NCBI RefSeq assembly: GCF_007197645.1
Contig: NZ_VKGK01000044.1
Span: 1 to 42,037, forward strand
Origin: Shewanella hanedai
GTDB lineage: Bacteria > Pseudomonadota > Gammaproteobacteria > Enterobacterales > Shewanellaceae
Length of the DNA stretch: 42,037 bases
Direction of reading: 5' to 3'
A program made the position numbers and the translations under genes. Positions 7,278 to 15,227 of this stretch are shown piece after piece (position 1 is the first letter of the stretch; each line of letters begins with the position of its first letter). Below the pieces are notes generated by a model. The model made no database searches. It was given only the letters and a program-made list of their open reading frames with translations, and was not told where the DNA came from.

Positions 7278-7910
7278 ATGAATCTTGATAATAATAAAAC
7301 CAACCTTAATCCCATTACTGGCTTATTAGACTCTATGATTGCTAGAGTAGAGACTATATCTCAGTGGATGGCGATTGGAGGAGGTGTGTTGATACTTTTT
7401 TCTGTTTTCCTTATATTTTCTGAAGTTGTTCTTCGTAAGTTATTCAATGTTTCGATTGGCGGTGCGGATGAGCTGTCTGGATATGCATTAGGTATTAGCA
7501 TTACCTGGGCTTTAGCCTATAACGTTATTAGACGTGTAAATGTGCGCATTGATGCTGTCTATCAAATGTTGACTCCCCGTTACGCCTCATTTGTGAATGT
7601 AATGTCACTCATATCTCTAGGCTTAATAGGTATTCTACTTGTCTACTATGCAGGGCTGACCACGTTAGATACCTGGGAATTTTCATCAAGAGCAAACACT
7701 CCATTAGGCACACCATTAATTATTCCACAGTTCCTATGGTTATTGGGTTTTGTATTGTTTGAAACAACAATTCTATTGTTATTTATACGAAGCCTTATCG
7801 CTATTTTTTCAGGAGACCATGTCAAAGTTAACGACTTATGTGGTGTGCGGACTGTTGAAGATGAAATTATGGCAGAAAATCTTGATTTTGATAAACCTAG
7901 AAAGGTGTAG
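7278..7910 (+). CDS. TRAP transporter small membrane subunit, DctQ type
   Basis: A 210-residue protein with four predicted membrane helices (residues ~35-60, ~70-90, ~105-130, ~150-175). It has the DctQ pattern, including FLIFSEVVLRKLF and the segment GGADELSGYALGISITWALAY. DctQ associates with DctM and docks the loaded binding protein. The N-terminus has a roughly 25-residue hydrophilic leader before the first helix. The gene ends 2 bp before the DctM start, which indicates translational coupling. Confidence 0.92.
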   Translation: MNLDNNKTNLNPITGLLDSMIARVETISQWMAIGGGVLILFSVFLIFSEVVLRKLFNVSIGGADELSGYALGISITWALAYNVIRRVNVRIDAVYQMLTPRYASFVNVMSLISLGLIGILLVYYAGLTTLDTWEFSSRANTPLGTPLIIPQFLWLLGFVLFETTILLLFIRSLIAIFSGDHVKVNDLCGVRTVEDEIMAENLDFDKPRKV

Positions 7911-7912
7911 TT

Positions 7913-9199
7913 ATGTTGGCTTTTACTTTAGTTATTTTGTTGGTGTTGTTGGCCCTAAGTATACCTATTGCCTCATCACTTGGTATATTGGCATTCTCAT
8001 TGGATTCAAAGTATTCATCATTACCTTTATATAAGGCAGTTGGTGAAATAGCTTGGTCATCAAGTACTGATTTTTTATTACTATCTATACCCTTGTTTAT
8101 TCTTTTAGGGGAAATAATGCTTCGCTCTGGAACGGCAGAACGTATGTATGATGGTCTTGTAAAATGGATCTCTTGGTTACCTGGTGGCTTACTACATTCA
8201 AATATCGGTGCCTGTGCATTATTTGCCGCGACATCGGGTTCAAGTGTTGCTACCGCCGCAACGGTAGGCACTGTTGCTTTACCACAAATCAAAAAACAGA
8301 AATATAATGAACCCCTGTTTTTAGGGACTTTAGCTGCAGGAGGCACATTAGGGATATTGATACCACCGTCTATCAATATGATTATTTATGGCGTGTTAAC
8401 AGATACATCAGTACCTAAGCTATACATGGCAGGCATCATACCTGGGATCGTATTAGCTGGGTTGTTTACTTTATTAATCGTTATTTTATGTAGTTGTAAG
8501 AAATCACTTGGAGGACAGTCTTTACATTATTCATGGTCAGAAAAAATATCAAGTTTACCATCGTTGTTACCACCAGTATTTATATTCATTATCGTGGTAG
8601 GTGCAATATATGGCGGTTTTGCTACACCGACAGAGGCGGCTGCATTAGGTGTTGTGGGTTCATTGGGGATAGCTTTTAAGCAAGGAAAGCTAAGTTTATC
8701 AATGATAAAACTAGCGCTTGAGGGAACAGTAAAAACGTCATCTATGGTTCTACTTATCATTATTTGTGCTTACTTTCTTAATTTTGTATTGGCGGGGATT
8801 GGTTTAACTGATGAAATAAATAGATTTATAGTTGAATTAGAGTGGAGCCCAGCCCAAACAATTTTGGCTATTATTGTTTTTTATTTAGTGCTTGGTTGCT
8901 TTATGGAAACATTGTCAATGATGATAACTACCGTGCCAATAATGGCACCGATAGTTATTGGTATGGGATATGATCCAATATGGTTTGGAATATTGTTGAT
9001 GGTGTTGTTGGAAACAGCTCTGATATCTCCACCTATTGGATTGAATTTATATGTTGTTCAAGGCGTTCGAGAACGAGGTGATATATCGGATGTTATGTTA
9101 GGTGTGATCCCTTTCTTCATAGCAATGTTAGCTATGATTGTATTAATAGTATGTATCCCTGAAATAGTAATGTGGCTTCCTGAACTTATTTACAATTAA
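7913..9199 (+). CDS. TRAP transporter large permease, DctM type
   Basis: A 428-residue, almost wholly hydrophobic protein of normal DctM length. Signatures include the segment SGSSVATAATVGTVALPQIK, GTLGILIPPSI and GAIYGGFATPTEAAALGV, all typical of the Na+-coupled TRAP permease. It should carry out sodium-driven substrate import with the upstream DctQ. The ATG at 7913 lies 2 bp after the DctQ stop. A 116-bp gap follows before pxpA, long enough for an additional promoter, although none is obvious. Confidence 0.94.
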   Translation: MLAFTLVILLVLLALSIPIASSLGILAFSLDSKYSSLPLYKAVGEIAWSSSTDFLLLSIPLFILLGEIMLRSGTAERMYDGLVKWISWLPGGLLHSNIGACALFAATSGSSVATAATVGTVALPQIKKQKYNEPLFLGTLAAGGTLGILIPPSINMIIYGVLTDTSVPKLYMAGIIPGIVLAGLFTLLIVILCSCKKSLGGQSLHYSWSEKISSLPSLLPPVFIFIIVVGAIYGGFATPTEAAALGVVGSLGIAFKQGKLSLSMIKLALEGTVKTSSMVLLIIICAYFLNFVLAGIGLTDEINRFIVELEWSPAQTILAIIVFYLVLGCFMETLSMMITTVPIMAPIVIGMGYDPIWFGILLMVLLETALISPPIGLNLYVVQGVRERGDISDVMLGVIPFFIAMLAMIVLIVCIPEIVMWLPELIYN

Positions 9200-9315
9200 A
9201 TATTATAAGGTGGTTCTCGCTACAATGGTATTGAACTAGTTAATTGTTATCTAAAGTTTGATTAATAATGTATTAATTAGTTCGTTTTTTATTAGTAACT
9301 GAGAGTTGAATTCAA

Positions 9316-10044
9316 ATGAAAATTAATTGTGACTTAGGTGAAAGCTTTGGTTCTTGGTGTAAAGGCCAAGATGAGCTAGTTATGCCGCTGATTGATCAGG
9401 CCAATATCGCGTGTGGTTTTCATGCCGGCGATCCTCAAATAATGGAAAATACGGTTAAACTGGCTATTGAAAATAATGTAGAGATTGGTGCACATCCGGG
9501 TTACCCAGATCTTATCGGATTTGGCCGTCGACCGTATTCTTGTGATTTATTAGAGTTAAGAAGTATTCTGCTTTATCAAATTGGAGCCCTGCAGGCAATG
9601 TGCAGCAGTTTAGGCACCAAGGTATGTTATGTAAAGCCTCATGGCGCTTTATATCATTCTATGATGAAAAATGAGGAGGTGATGAAATGTATTGTGCAAA
9701 CTCTTTCCAGCTTACCTTTCCAACTGTCATTAATGGTACAAGCATCGACTGAACACGGTAAACATATTGATATCGCATCTAGCTTAGGTGTTAAGTTGAT
9801 TTTTGAAGCATTCGCAGATCGTTCTTATGTTGATCACAATAATTTGGCAGGAAGAGAAATACCAAATTCTGTTAAACATGACAGTGATGAAATATTTTTA
9901 AATATTAAAAATATGAAAGAAAACCATCAAGTAGTCAGTATTTCTGGTGAAGTTATTGATATGAACATGGATACTATTTGCTTGCATGGCGATAATGAAA
10001 GTTCATTGTTAGCGTTAGAGAAATTACACCGTGTAGGACTATGA
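9316..10044 (+). CDS. pxpA: 5-oxoprolinase subunit A (LamB/YcsF family)
   Basis: A 242-residue LamB/YcsF protein with the family motifs in order: INCDLGESFG (residues 3-12), NIACGFHAGDP (~31-41), IGAHPGYPDLIGFGRR (~57-72), VKPHGALYH and EAFADRSY. PxpA with PxpB and PxpC forms the bacterial ATP-dependent 5-oxoprolinase, which opens L-5-oxoproline (pyroglutamate) to glutamate in the cytoplasm. Length is slightly under the usual ~250. It overlaps pxpB by 4 bp. Confidence 0.94.
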   Translation: MKINCDLGESFGSWCKGQDELVMPLIDQANIACGFHAGDPQIMENTVKLAIENNVEIGAHPGYPDLIGFGRRPYSCDLLELRSILLYQIGALQAMCSSLGTKVCYVKPHGALYHSMMKNEEVMKCIVQTLSSLPFQLSLMVQASTEHGKHIDIASSLGVKLIFEAFADRSYVDHNNLAGREIPNSVKHDSDEIFLNIKNMKENHQVVSISGEVIDMNMDTICLHGDNESSLLALEKLHRVGL

Positions 10045-10727
10045 TTGTGGATATTAAAATAATAAATGAATCTTCACTTATTATCTATTTTGGAAATGAG
10101 ATAACGCCAGAGAATGGAGCTTTGGTATCACAGGCATGTAACATCATTTTGAAACAGCTATCTTCGATTGTGATTGATTATATTCCATCATATTGTTCAT
10201 TGCATTTAAGTTTTGATATAAGCCGAGTCAACATACTCTCCATCAGAACTGATATACAGAATATTTTGAACTGTCAGCAAAGTATCGCAAGTGTAGATAG
10301 TGATTTAGTTATTGAAATCCCTAGTTATTATGATGTGGAAGTCGGCTTAGATCTTAACAATGTTGCTGAAGAGTCTGGATTTTCTATAAAGGAGGTCATT
10401 GAGTCCCATAGCCAGGTTATATACCAAGTATACGCAATTGGTTTTGCTCCTGGTTTCGCGTATATGGGGAATGTTGATAAAGGCATATCATTACCAAGAA
10501 AAAGGACTCCACGAACTAAAGTGCCTAAAGGAAGTATTGCTATTGCTGAATCTCAGACGGCAATATATCCAACTGAATCTCCAGGAGGTTGGCACATTTT
10601 AGCCAGAACCCCGATAGAGTTAATTGACTTTAACAGTGAAAATCTTACCCCTTTGAGTGTCGGTAATCGCGTCAAATTTGTTCCCATTAATAGGATTGAA
10701 TATCTGAAAATGGGAGGCGTTTTATGA
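10041..10727 (+). CDS. pxpB: 5-oxoprolinase subunit B (KipI family)
   Basis: A 228-residue KipI/PxpB protein of normal length. It has the C-terminal cyclophilin-like signature AIGFAPGFAYMG (about residues 131-142), then LPRKRTPRTKVPKGSIAIAE and YPTESPGGWHILARTP. The B. subtilis homologue was first described as an inhibitor of kinase KinA, but the conserved role with PxpA and PxpC is 5-oxoproline hydrolysis. It overlaps both neighbours by 4 bp (ATGA), so the three subunits are translationally coupled. Confidence 0.94.
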   Translation: MIVDIKIINESSLIIYFGNEITPENGALVSQACNIILKQLSSIVIDYIPSYCSLHLSFDISRVNILSIRTDIQNILNCQQSIASVDSDLVIEIPSYYDVEVGLDLNNVAEESGFSIKEVIESHSQVIYQVYAIGFAPGFAYMGNVDKGISLPRKRTPRTKVPKGSIAIAESQTAIYPTESPGGWHILARTPIELIDFNSENLTPLSVGNRVKFVPINRIEYLKMGGVL

Positions 10728-11644
10728 GCTTTGATATAATTAAATGCGGTATGTTGTCTCTATTACAAGATTATGGGCGTTACGGATATCAGCGCATTGG
10801 TGTTACTTCAGGTGGGCCAATGGATGAACATGCTTTTTTATGGGCAAATAAACTATTGGATAATGTTGCCAATGCGACTCAGATTGAGATTACGTTTGGT
10901 GGACTAGTACTAGTTGCGACTAAGTCCACAGTGATTGCTATAACAGGAGCAGACTTAGGCACTCATATAAATGAAAAGGTGGTAAAACCCTGGAGAACTT
11001 ATAATATTTCTGTAGGCGATACTATTACGTTTAATCAACCTAACACTGGCTTGCGAGCATATCTTGCCGTAAAAGGTGGATTCCATGTAGAGCCTCATCT
11101 CGGCAGTTCTGCAACTGTTGTTAGGGAAGGGATCGGTGGTATTCAACGAAATGGGGTGAAACTTGAGGTTGGTGATAAGCTAAAATACACCCCTTACACA
11201 AATCAATATTTTCGTACTGTTTCTTCTCATTTTATTCCTGACTACTCAGGGACAATTGAGTTGGGGGTCATACCATCATATCAATTCAATGGCTTCTCTA
11301 AACATCAAACTAATATTTTCTTTAGTTCTACATATGAAATATCTAATCAAATTGACCGGATGGGTTACCGTCTAAAGGGAGAGGCTATCACATATGATGG
11401 TAACGGGATTATTTCTGAAGGTATCTCTATGGGGGCGGTGCAAATCCCTCAAGACGGACAGCCAATAGTGTTACTTCGTGATAGGCAAACTATTGGTGGC
11501 TATCCAAAAATTGGTTGTGTTAGTGCTTTAGATTGTAATTTGTTAGCGCAAAAGAAATCTGGAGATACCATCACTTTTAAATTGATTGACCTGCAACATG
11601 AACAGGGCAGGAGATGTATCTTCAATAGGTTTTTCTTCGATTGA
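10724..11644 (+). CDS. pxpC: 5-oxoprolinase subunit C (KipA family)
   Basis: A 306-residue KipA/PxpC protein. It has the N-terminal motif LQDYGRYGYQRIGVTSGGPM (residues 14-33), AYLAVKGGF in the middle, and the C-terminal SEGISMGAVQIPQDGQPIVL followed by RQTIGGYPKIG. It completes the 5-oxoprolinase with the two overlapping upstream genes. A gap of about 160 bp separates it from the decarboxylase genes. Confidence 0.94.
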   Translation: MSFDIIKCGMLSLLQDYGRYGYQRIGVTSGGPMDEHAFLWANKLLDNVANATQIEITFGGLVLVATKSTVIAITGADLGTHINEKVVKPWRTYNISVGDTITFNQPNTGLRAYLAVKGGFHVEPHLGSSATVVREGIGGIQRNGVKLEVGDKLKYTPYTNQYFRTVSSHFIPDYSGTIELGVIPSYQFNGFSKHQTNIFFSSTYEISNQIDRMGYRLKGEAITYDGNGIISEGISMGAVQIPQDGQPIVLLRDRQTIGGYPKIGCVSALDCNLLAQKKSGDTITFKLIDLQHEQGRRCIFNRFFFD

Positions 11645-11806
11645 AGTATTGTTGTTTATTTTAAATATTCAGCTGCATTTTTGTTATACATTAAATTTAT
11701 TACGTTCTAATTTAAAAGGTGTGAATACGTCGTGGATGTTTTTCATCTAAATTACTCATGGTTTAAATTTATCCGTCGTTTGTCTTTTTATTTTAAGGTG
11801 TGTTTT

Positions 11807-12058
11807 ATGGATGTTTACCAGGCGATTATTACTGCATTAAATATTATGTTGCTGGGGATGTTTTGTGTATTTACTTTTCTTGGGGTATTAATTTTAGCTG
11901 TAAAGTCTGTCGCGTATTTTTATTCTGTCAATAATGAAGTTGTCTTAGATAAACCTAAAGCAATAACTAATAACAATACAGATGTTATTGCGGCTATTAC
12001 TACAGCTATTTATCAATATCGAAAATCTCGTTGTATGCCACACAATAAATATAACTAA
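11807..12058 (+). CDS. oadG: Na+-pumping decarboxylase gamma subunit (OadG-like)
   Basis: An 83-residue protein beginning MDVYQAIITALNIMLLGM. It has one membrane helix (residues ~10-36) followed by a polar tail, the normal OadG layout. OadG anchors and assembles the alpha-beta complex. An in-frame GTG at 11732 would add 25 residues. I prefer the ATG at 11807 because AAGGTG lies just upstream and the resulting N-terminus matches the family. It lies 9 bp before the alpha-subunit gene. Confidence 0.8.
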   Translation: MDVYQAIITALNIMLLGMFCVFTFLGVLILAVKSVAYFYSVNNEVVLDKPKAITNNNTDVIAAITTAIYQYRKSRCMPHNKYN

Positions 12059-12067
12059 GGAATTATC

Positions 12068-13861
12068 ATGTCTAAGCGTCTAGCTCTTACCGACGTCGTT
12101 TTAAGGGATATCGACCAATCACCATTAACGGCTCATTTTAGTTTAGAAGATTTGTTACCTATCGCTGAGAAGTTGGACCAAATTGGGTTTTGGTCATTAG
12201 AAACATGGAGTGAGGCCACGTTTGATTCATGTATTCGCTATTTAGGAGAAGATCCTTGGCATCGAATTCGTGAGCTTAAAAAAGCGATGCCTAATACTCG
12301 TCAACAGATGGTGTTATCTGGCCAAAAATTACTTGGTTATCGTCACTATGCCGATGATGTTGTGACTAAGTTTGTTGAGCATGCACACCGCAGCGGTATT
12401 GATATATTTACTCTTTTCGATGGGATGAATGATGTTCGAAATTTAAAAGTGGCTGTTGAATCCGTCGTCAAGATTGGTGGCCATGCTCAGGGAGCAATTT
12501 GTTATACCAGTAGTCCAGCTCACAATCTTCAGATATGGCTCGACATGGCTAAAGGGTTAGAAGAGATGGGGTGCCACTCAATAGTCATTAAAGATATGGG
12601 GGGGGTGTTAAATCCGTTTGATGCTTATGAGTTAGTCTCAAGCCTTAAGAAAACAGTTAACTTACCCATTTCAATGCATTGTCAGGCTACGGCAAGCTTA
12701 TCTACGGCTATTTATCAAAAAGCGATAGAAGCTGGAATCGACATCCTTAATACTTCTTGTTTTTCAATGAGTCATGCCTATGGGGACGCCGCCACTGGTA
12801 CGCTTATCACAATGACTCAGGGCACTGAATATGAGACAGGGTTAGATCTAGCATTACTGGATGAGGTTGTTACTTATTTAGATGAAGTGAGCCAGAAATA
12901 TAAACAATGTGAAGCTTCCTTCTGTGCAACAGATGTGCAGATTTTAATGTCAAAATTACCTGAATATATGTTAACTGATATTGATAATCAGCTTAAAGAA
13001 CTCAGTGCTGGCCACATGATGAGTGACGTTTTACAAGAGATCCCTAGGGTACGTCAAGATTTAGGCTTTCCACCGTTAGTTGGTTCGTCATGGCAGGTTG
13101 TTGGTACTCAGGCAGTTCTGAATGTATTAACCGGTGAACGTTACAAGACCATAACCAAAGAAACGGTGGGGGTATTAAAAGGTGAATATGGTTCGACTGC
13201 TGGTGCTAAGAATGCTGAGCTACTCGCGCTTGTTTTAGATGGTACAGAGGAAATTGTCTGTCGTCCTGCGGATTTAATAGATGATGAATTTGAAACGTTA
13301 AAGACCGAACTAGAACACATTGCCAGAGATAAGAATATTTCGTTATCAGATCAAATCGAAGAGGATGTACTCACTTATGCACTGTTTCCGCAAATTGGAC
13401 TTAAATTCTTAGAAAATCGCAACAATCCTGATGCTGATAAGCTCGCTGTTGATACCGAAATTGCTACTGTTACTGCTACTCCAGTCAGCCAAGCTGTGGG
13501 AGTTTCAGAAAATTATAGTGTTCGTGTGAATGGTGTGGTTTATCAAGTCGAAGTTGCATCTGGTGGAGCTATTAGCAATATCGATCCAGTTGTTGATTCA
13601 ACACCTGCGATACCTCCCTCAGCCCCTGTACCCGTTGCTTCAGCAGGTGGGTCACCATTGGTTGCGCCACTGGCGGGTAATGTCTTCAAAGTGTTGGTTC
13701 AGCCTGGGCAACATGTCGCTGCGAATGATGTCATCATCATTATCGAAGCAATGAAAATGGAAGCTGAAGTTTGTGCTCTTAACAGTGGTGTTGTGAGTCA
13801 GATTCAAATCAAAGAGGGTGACAGCGTTACCGTTGGCGATATATTGATGACAATAGGGTAG
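12068..13861 (+). CDS. oadA: Biotin-dependent Na+-pump decarboxylase alpha subunit (OadA-like), altered active site
   Basis: A 597-residue protein with OadA layout: carboxyltransferase barrel (residues ~5-270), PYC/OADA helical domain (~280-460), an Ala/Pro-rich linker and a biotinyl domain with EAMKM (biotin-lysine K563). The barrel keeps the first metal-ligand aspartate (LRD, D14) and the carboxylated-lysine site (IKDMGG, K175). It departs at other positions that I recall as invariant in oxaloacetate decarboxylase and pyruvate carboxylase. HCH is HCQ (residues 204-206), RDxHQS is RDIDQS (13-18), and WGGATFD is WSEATFD. The reaction may therefore not be oxaloacetate decarboxylation. It is encoded between the gamma and beta genes, directly after the 5-oxoprolinase genes. 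Confidence 0.85.
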   Translation: MSKRLALTDVVLRDIDQSPLTAHFSLEDLLPIAEKLDQIGFWSLETWSEATFDSCIRYLGEDPWHRIRELKKAMPNTRQQMVLSGQKLLGYRHYADDVVTKFVEHAHRSGIDIFTLFDGMNDVRNLKVAVESVVKIGGHAQGAICYTSSPAHNLQIWLDMAKGLEEMGCHSIVIKDMGGVLNPFDAYELVSSLKKTVNLPISMHCQATASLSTAIYQKAIEAGIDILNTSCFSMSHAYGDAATGTLITMTQGTEYETGLDLALLDEVVTYLDEVSQKYKQCEASFCATDVQILMSKLPEYMLTDIDNQLKELSAGHMMSDVLQEIPRVRQDLGFPPLVGSSWQVVGTQAVLNVLTGERYKTITKETVGVLKGEYGSTAGAKNAELLALVLDGTEEIVCRPADLIDDEFETLKTELEHIARDKNISLSDQIEEDVLTYALFPQIGLKFLENRNNPDADKLAVDTEIATVTATPVSQAVGVSENYSVRVNGVVYQVEVASGGAISNIDPVVDSTPAIPPSAPVPVASAGGSPLVAPLAGNVFKVLVQPGQHVAANDVIIIIEAMKMEAEVCALNSGVVSQIQIKEGDSVTVGDILMTIG

Positions 13862-13869
13862 AGGTTGTA

Positions 13870-15003
13870 ATGGAAGGGTTACTTACACTATGGCACGACA
13901 CTGGATTATATAATTTTCAGGTTGGTCAACTTATCATGATGTTTATTGGCGGGTTATTATTGTACCTAGCAATAAGTAAGCGTTACGAACCATTACTATT
14001 ATTGCCTATTGGTTTTGGCGCTATCTTGGCTAATATCCCAATGGCTGGGTTTACTGAAGAAGGCGGACTTCTCTGGTATATCTATCATATCGGAATTGAA
14101 ACCGGTGTATTTCCGTTGATTATTTTCATGGGCGTTGGTGCGTTGACTGATTTTGGGGCGTTAATCGCCAACCCCAAAGTGTTGCTCTTAGGCGCAGCAG
14201 CCCAGTTTGGTATTTTTTCGACCCTGTTCGGTGCGATAGCGTTAAATATGGTACCGGGATTTGAATTCAGCTTGAGTGATGCAGCAGCTATCGCCATTAT
14301 TGGCGGCGCCGATGGTCCTACTGCCATTTTTCTGGCCTCGCGACTGGCGCCAGATTTATTAGGTGCAATTGCCGTTGCTGCCTATTCTTATATGGCATTG
14401 GTGCCCTTAATCCAACCACCTATTATGAAAGCGTTGACGACTCATGAAGAACGTTCAATTGTGATGGAACAGATGCGGCATGTGTCGAAGATAGAAAAAA
14501 TAATCTTTCCCTTAATGGTCCTTGCCCTAACAGTGATGTTTTTACCTGCTGCGACGCCATTGGTCGGGATGTTCTGTCTTGGGAATATAATGCGAGAGTC
14601 AGGTGTCGTCGATCGCCTCAGCAACACAGCACAAAATGAATTGATAAACATAGTGACCATTTTTCTCGGGCTGGCTGTTGGCTCAAAGCTATCGGCTGAA
14701 AAATTTCTTAATCTTGAAACTTTGGGGATCCTTGCTCTCGGAGCCATAGCTTTCAGTATCGGTACGGCATCGGGCGTGATGATGGCTAAGTTGATGGGGC
14801 GTTTTTCTAGTTCCCCAATCAATCCATTGATCGGTGCCGCCGGTGTATCGGCAGTACCTATGGCGGCGCGCGTTGCTAATAAAGTTGGATTAGAGGCTAA
14901 TCCACATAACTTCTTGTTAATGCATGCAATGGGGCCAAACGTTGCTGGCGTGCTCGGTTCTGCGGTGGCTGCTGGGATATTACTGGCAATCATTGGTGGA
15001 TAA
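13870..15003 (+). CDS. oadB: Na+-translocating decarboxylase beta subunit
   Basis: A 377-residue integral membrane protein with about nine or ten helices. It keeps the Na+-channel signatures IIGGADGPTAIFLASRLAP, AAYSYMALVPLIQPP, NPLIGAAGVSAVPMAARVANK and MGPNVAGVLGSAVAAG. It couples carboxybiotin decarboxylation to Na+ export. As I recall, its length is nearer to the glutaconyl-CoA and methylmalonyl-CoA decarboxylase beta subunits (about 375) than to the ~433-residue OadB of Klebsiella, which again leaves the substrate open. It starts 8 bp after the alpha gene and is the last gene of the block. Confidence 0.92.
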   Translation: MEGLLTLWHDTGLYNFQVGQLIMMFIGGLLLYLAISKRYEPLLLLPIGFGAILANIPMAGFTEEGGLLWYIYHIGIETGVFPLIIFMGVGALTDFGALIANPKVLLLGAAAQFGIFSTLFGAIALNMVPGFEFSLSDAAAIAIIGGADGPTAIFLASRLAPDLLGAIAVAAYSYMALVPLIQPPIMKALTTHEERSIVMEQMRHVSKIEKIIFPLMVLALTVMFLPAATPLVGMFCLGNIMRESGVVDRLSNTAQNELINIVTIFLGLAVGSKLSAEKFLNLETLGILALGAIAFSIGTASGVMMAKLMGRFSSSPINPLIGAAGVSAVPMAARVANKVGLEANPHNFLLMHAMGPNVAGVLGSAVAAGILLAIIGG

Positions 15004-15126
15004 GACTTCAGTTGGTATTGGATTGAACCATGGTTAAGTCATTTTTGAACATGAGAAAAGTGCCATTGTGTCGCGAAAACTGGATGTTTAATGTGTAGAA
15101 ATGACTCAGTGATGCCTTGATCTACT

Positions 15127-15174
15127 GCCGGTTACAGTATTCCACTTTTTCTCAGTGAAAAAACTGTAACCGGC
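15127..15174. terminator. Inverted repeat between converging genes
   Basis: A perfect 12-bp stem GCCGGTTACAGT / ACTGTAACCGGC encloses a T-rich and A-rich loop. It lies between the converging beta-subunit and ABC-exporter genes, a usual place for a shared terminator. No long T-run follows on either strand, so termination is inferred from position. Confidence 0.55.
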
Positions 15175-15227
15175 TGGCAAAGGTTAAGATAAATAGCAGT
15201 CGTGGGCAGAGAAGATTGGGGCGATAA

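Noticed and set aside
11732..12058. Longer OadG starting at GTG 11732
   Set aside because: The extra 25 residues do not resemble the family N-terminus, and ATG 11807 has a better-placed AAGGTG.
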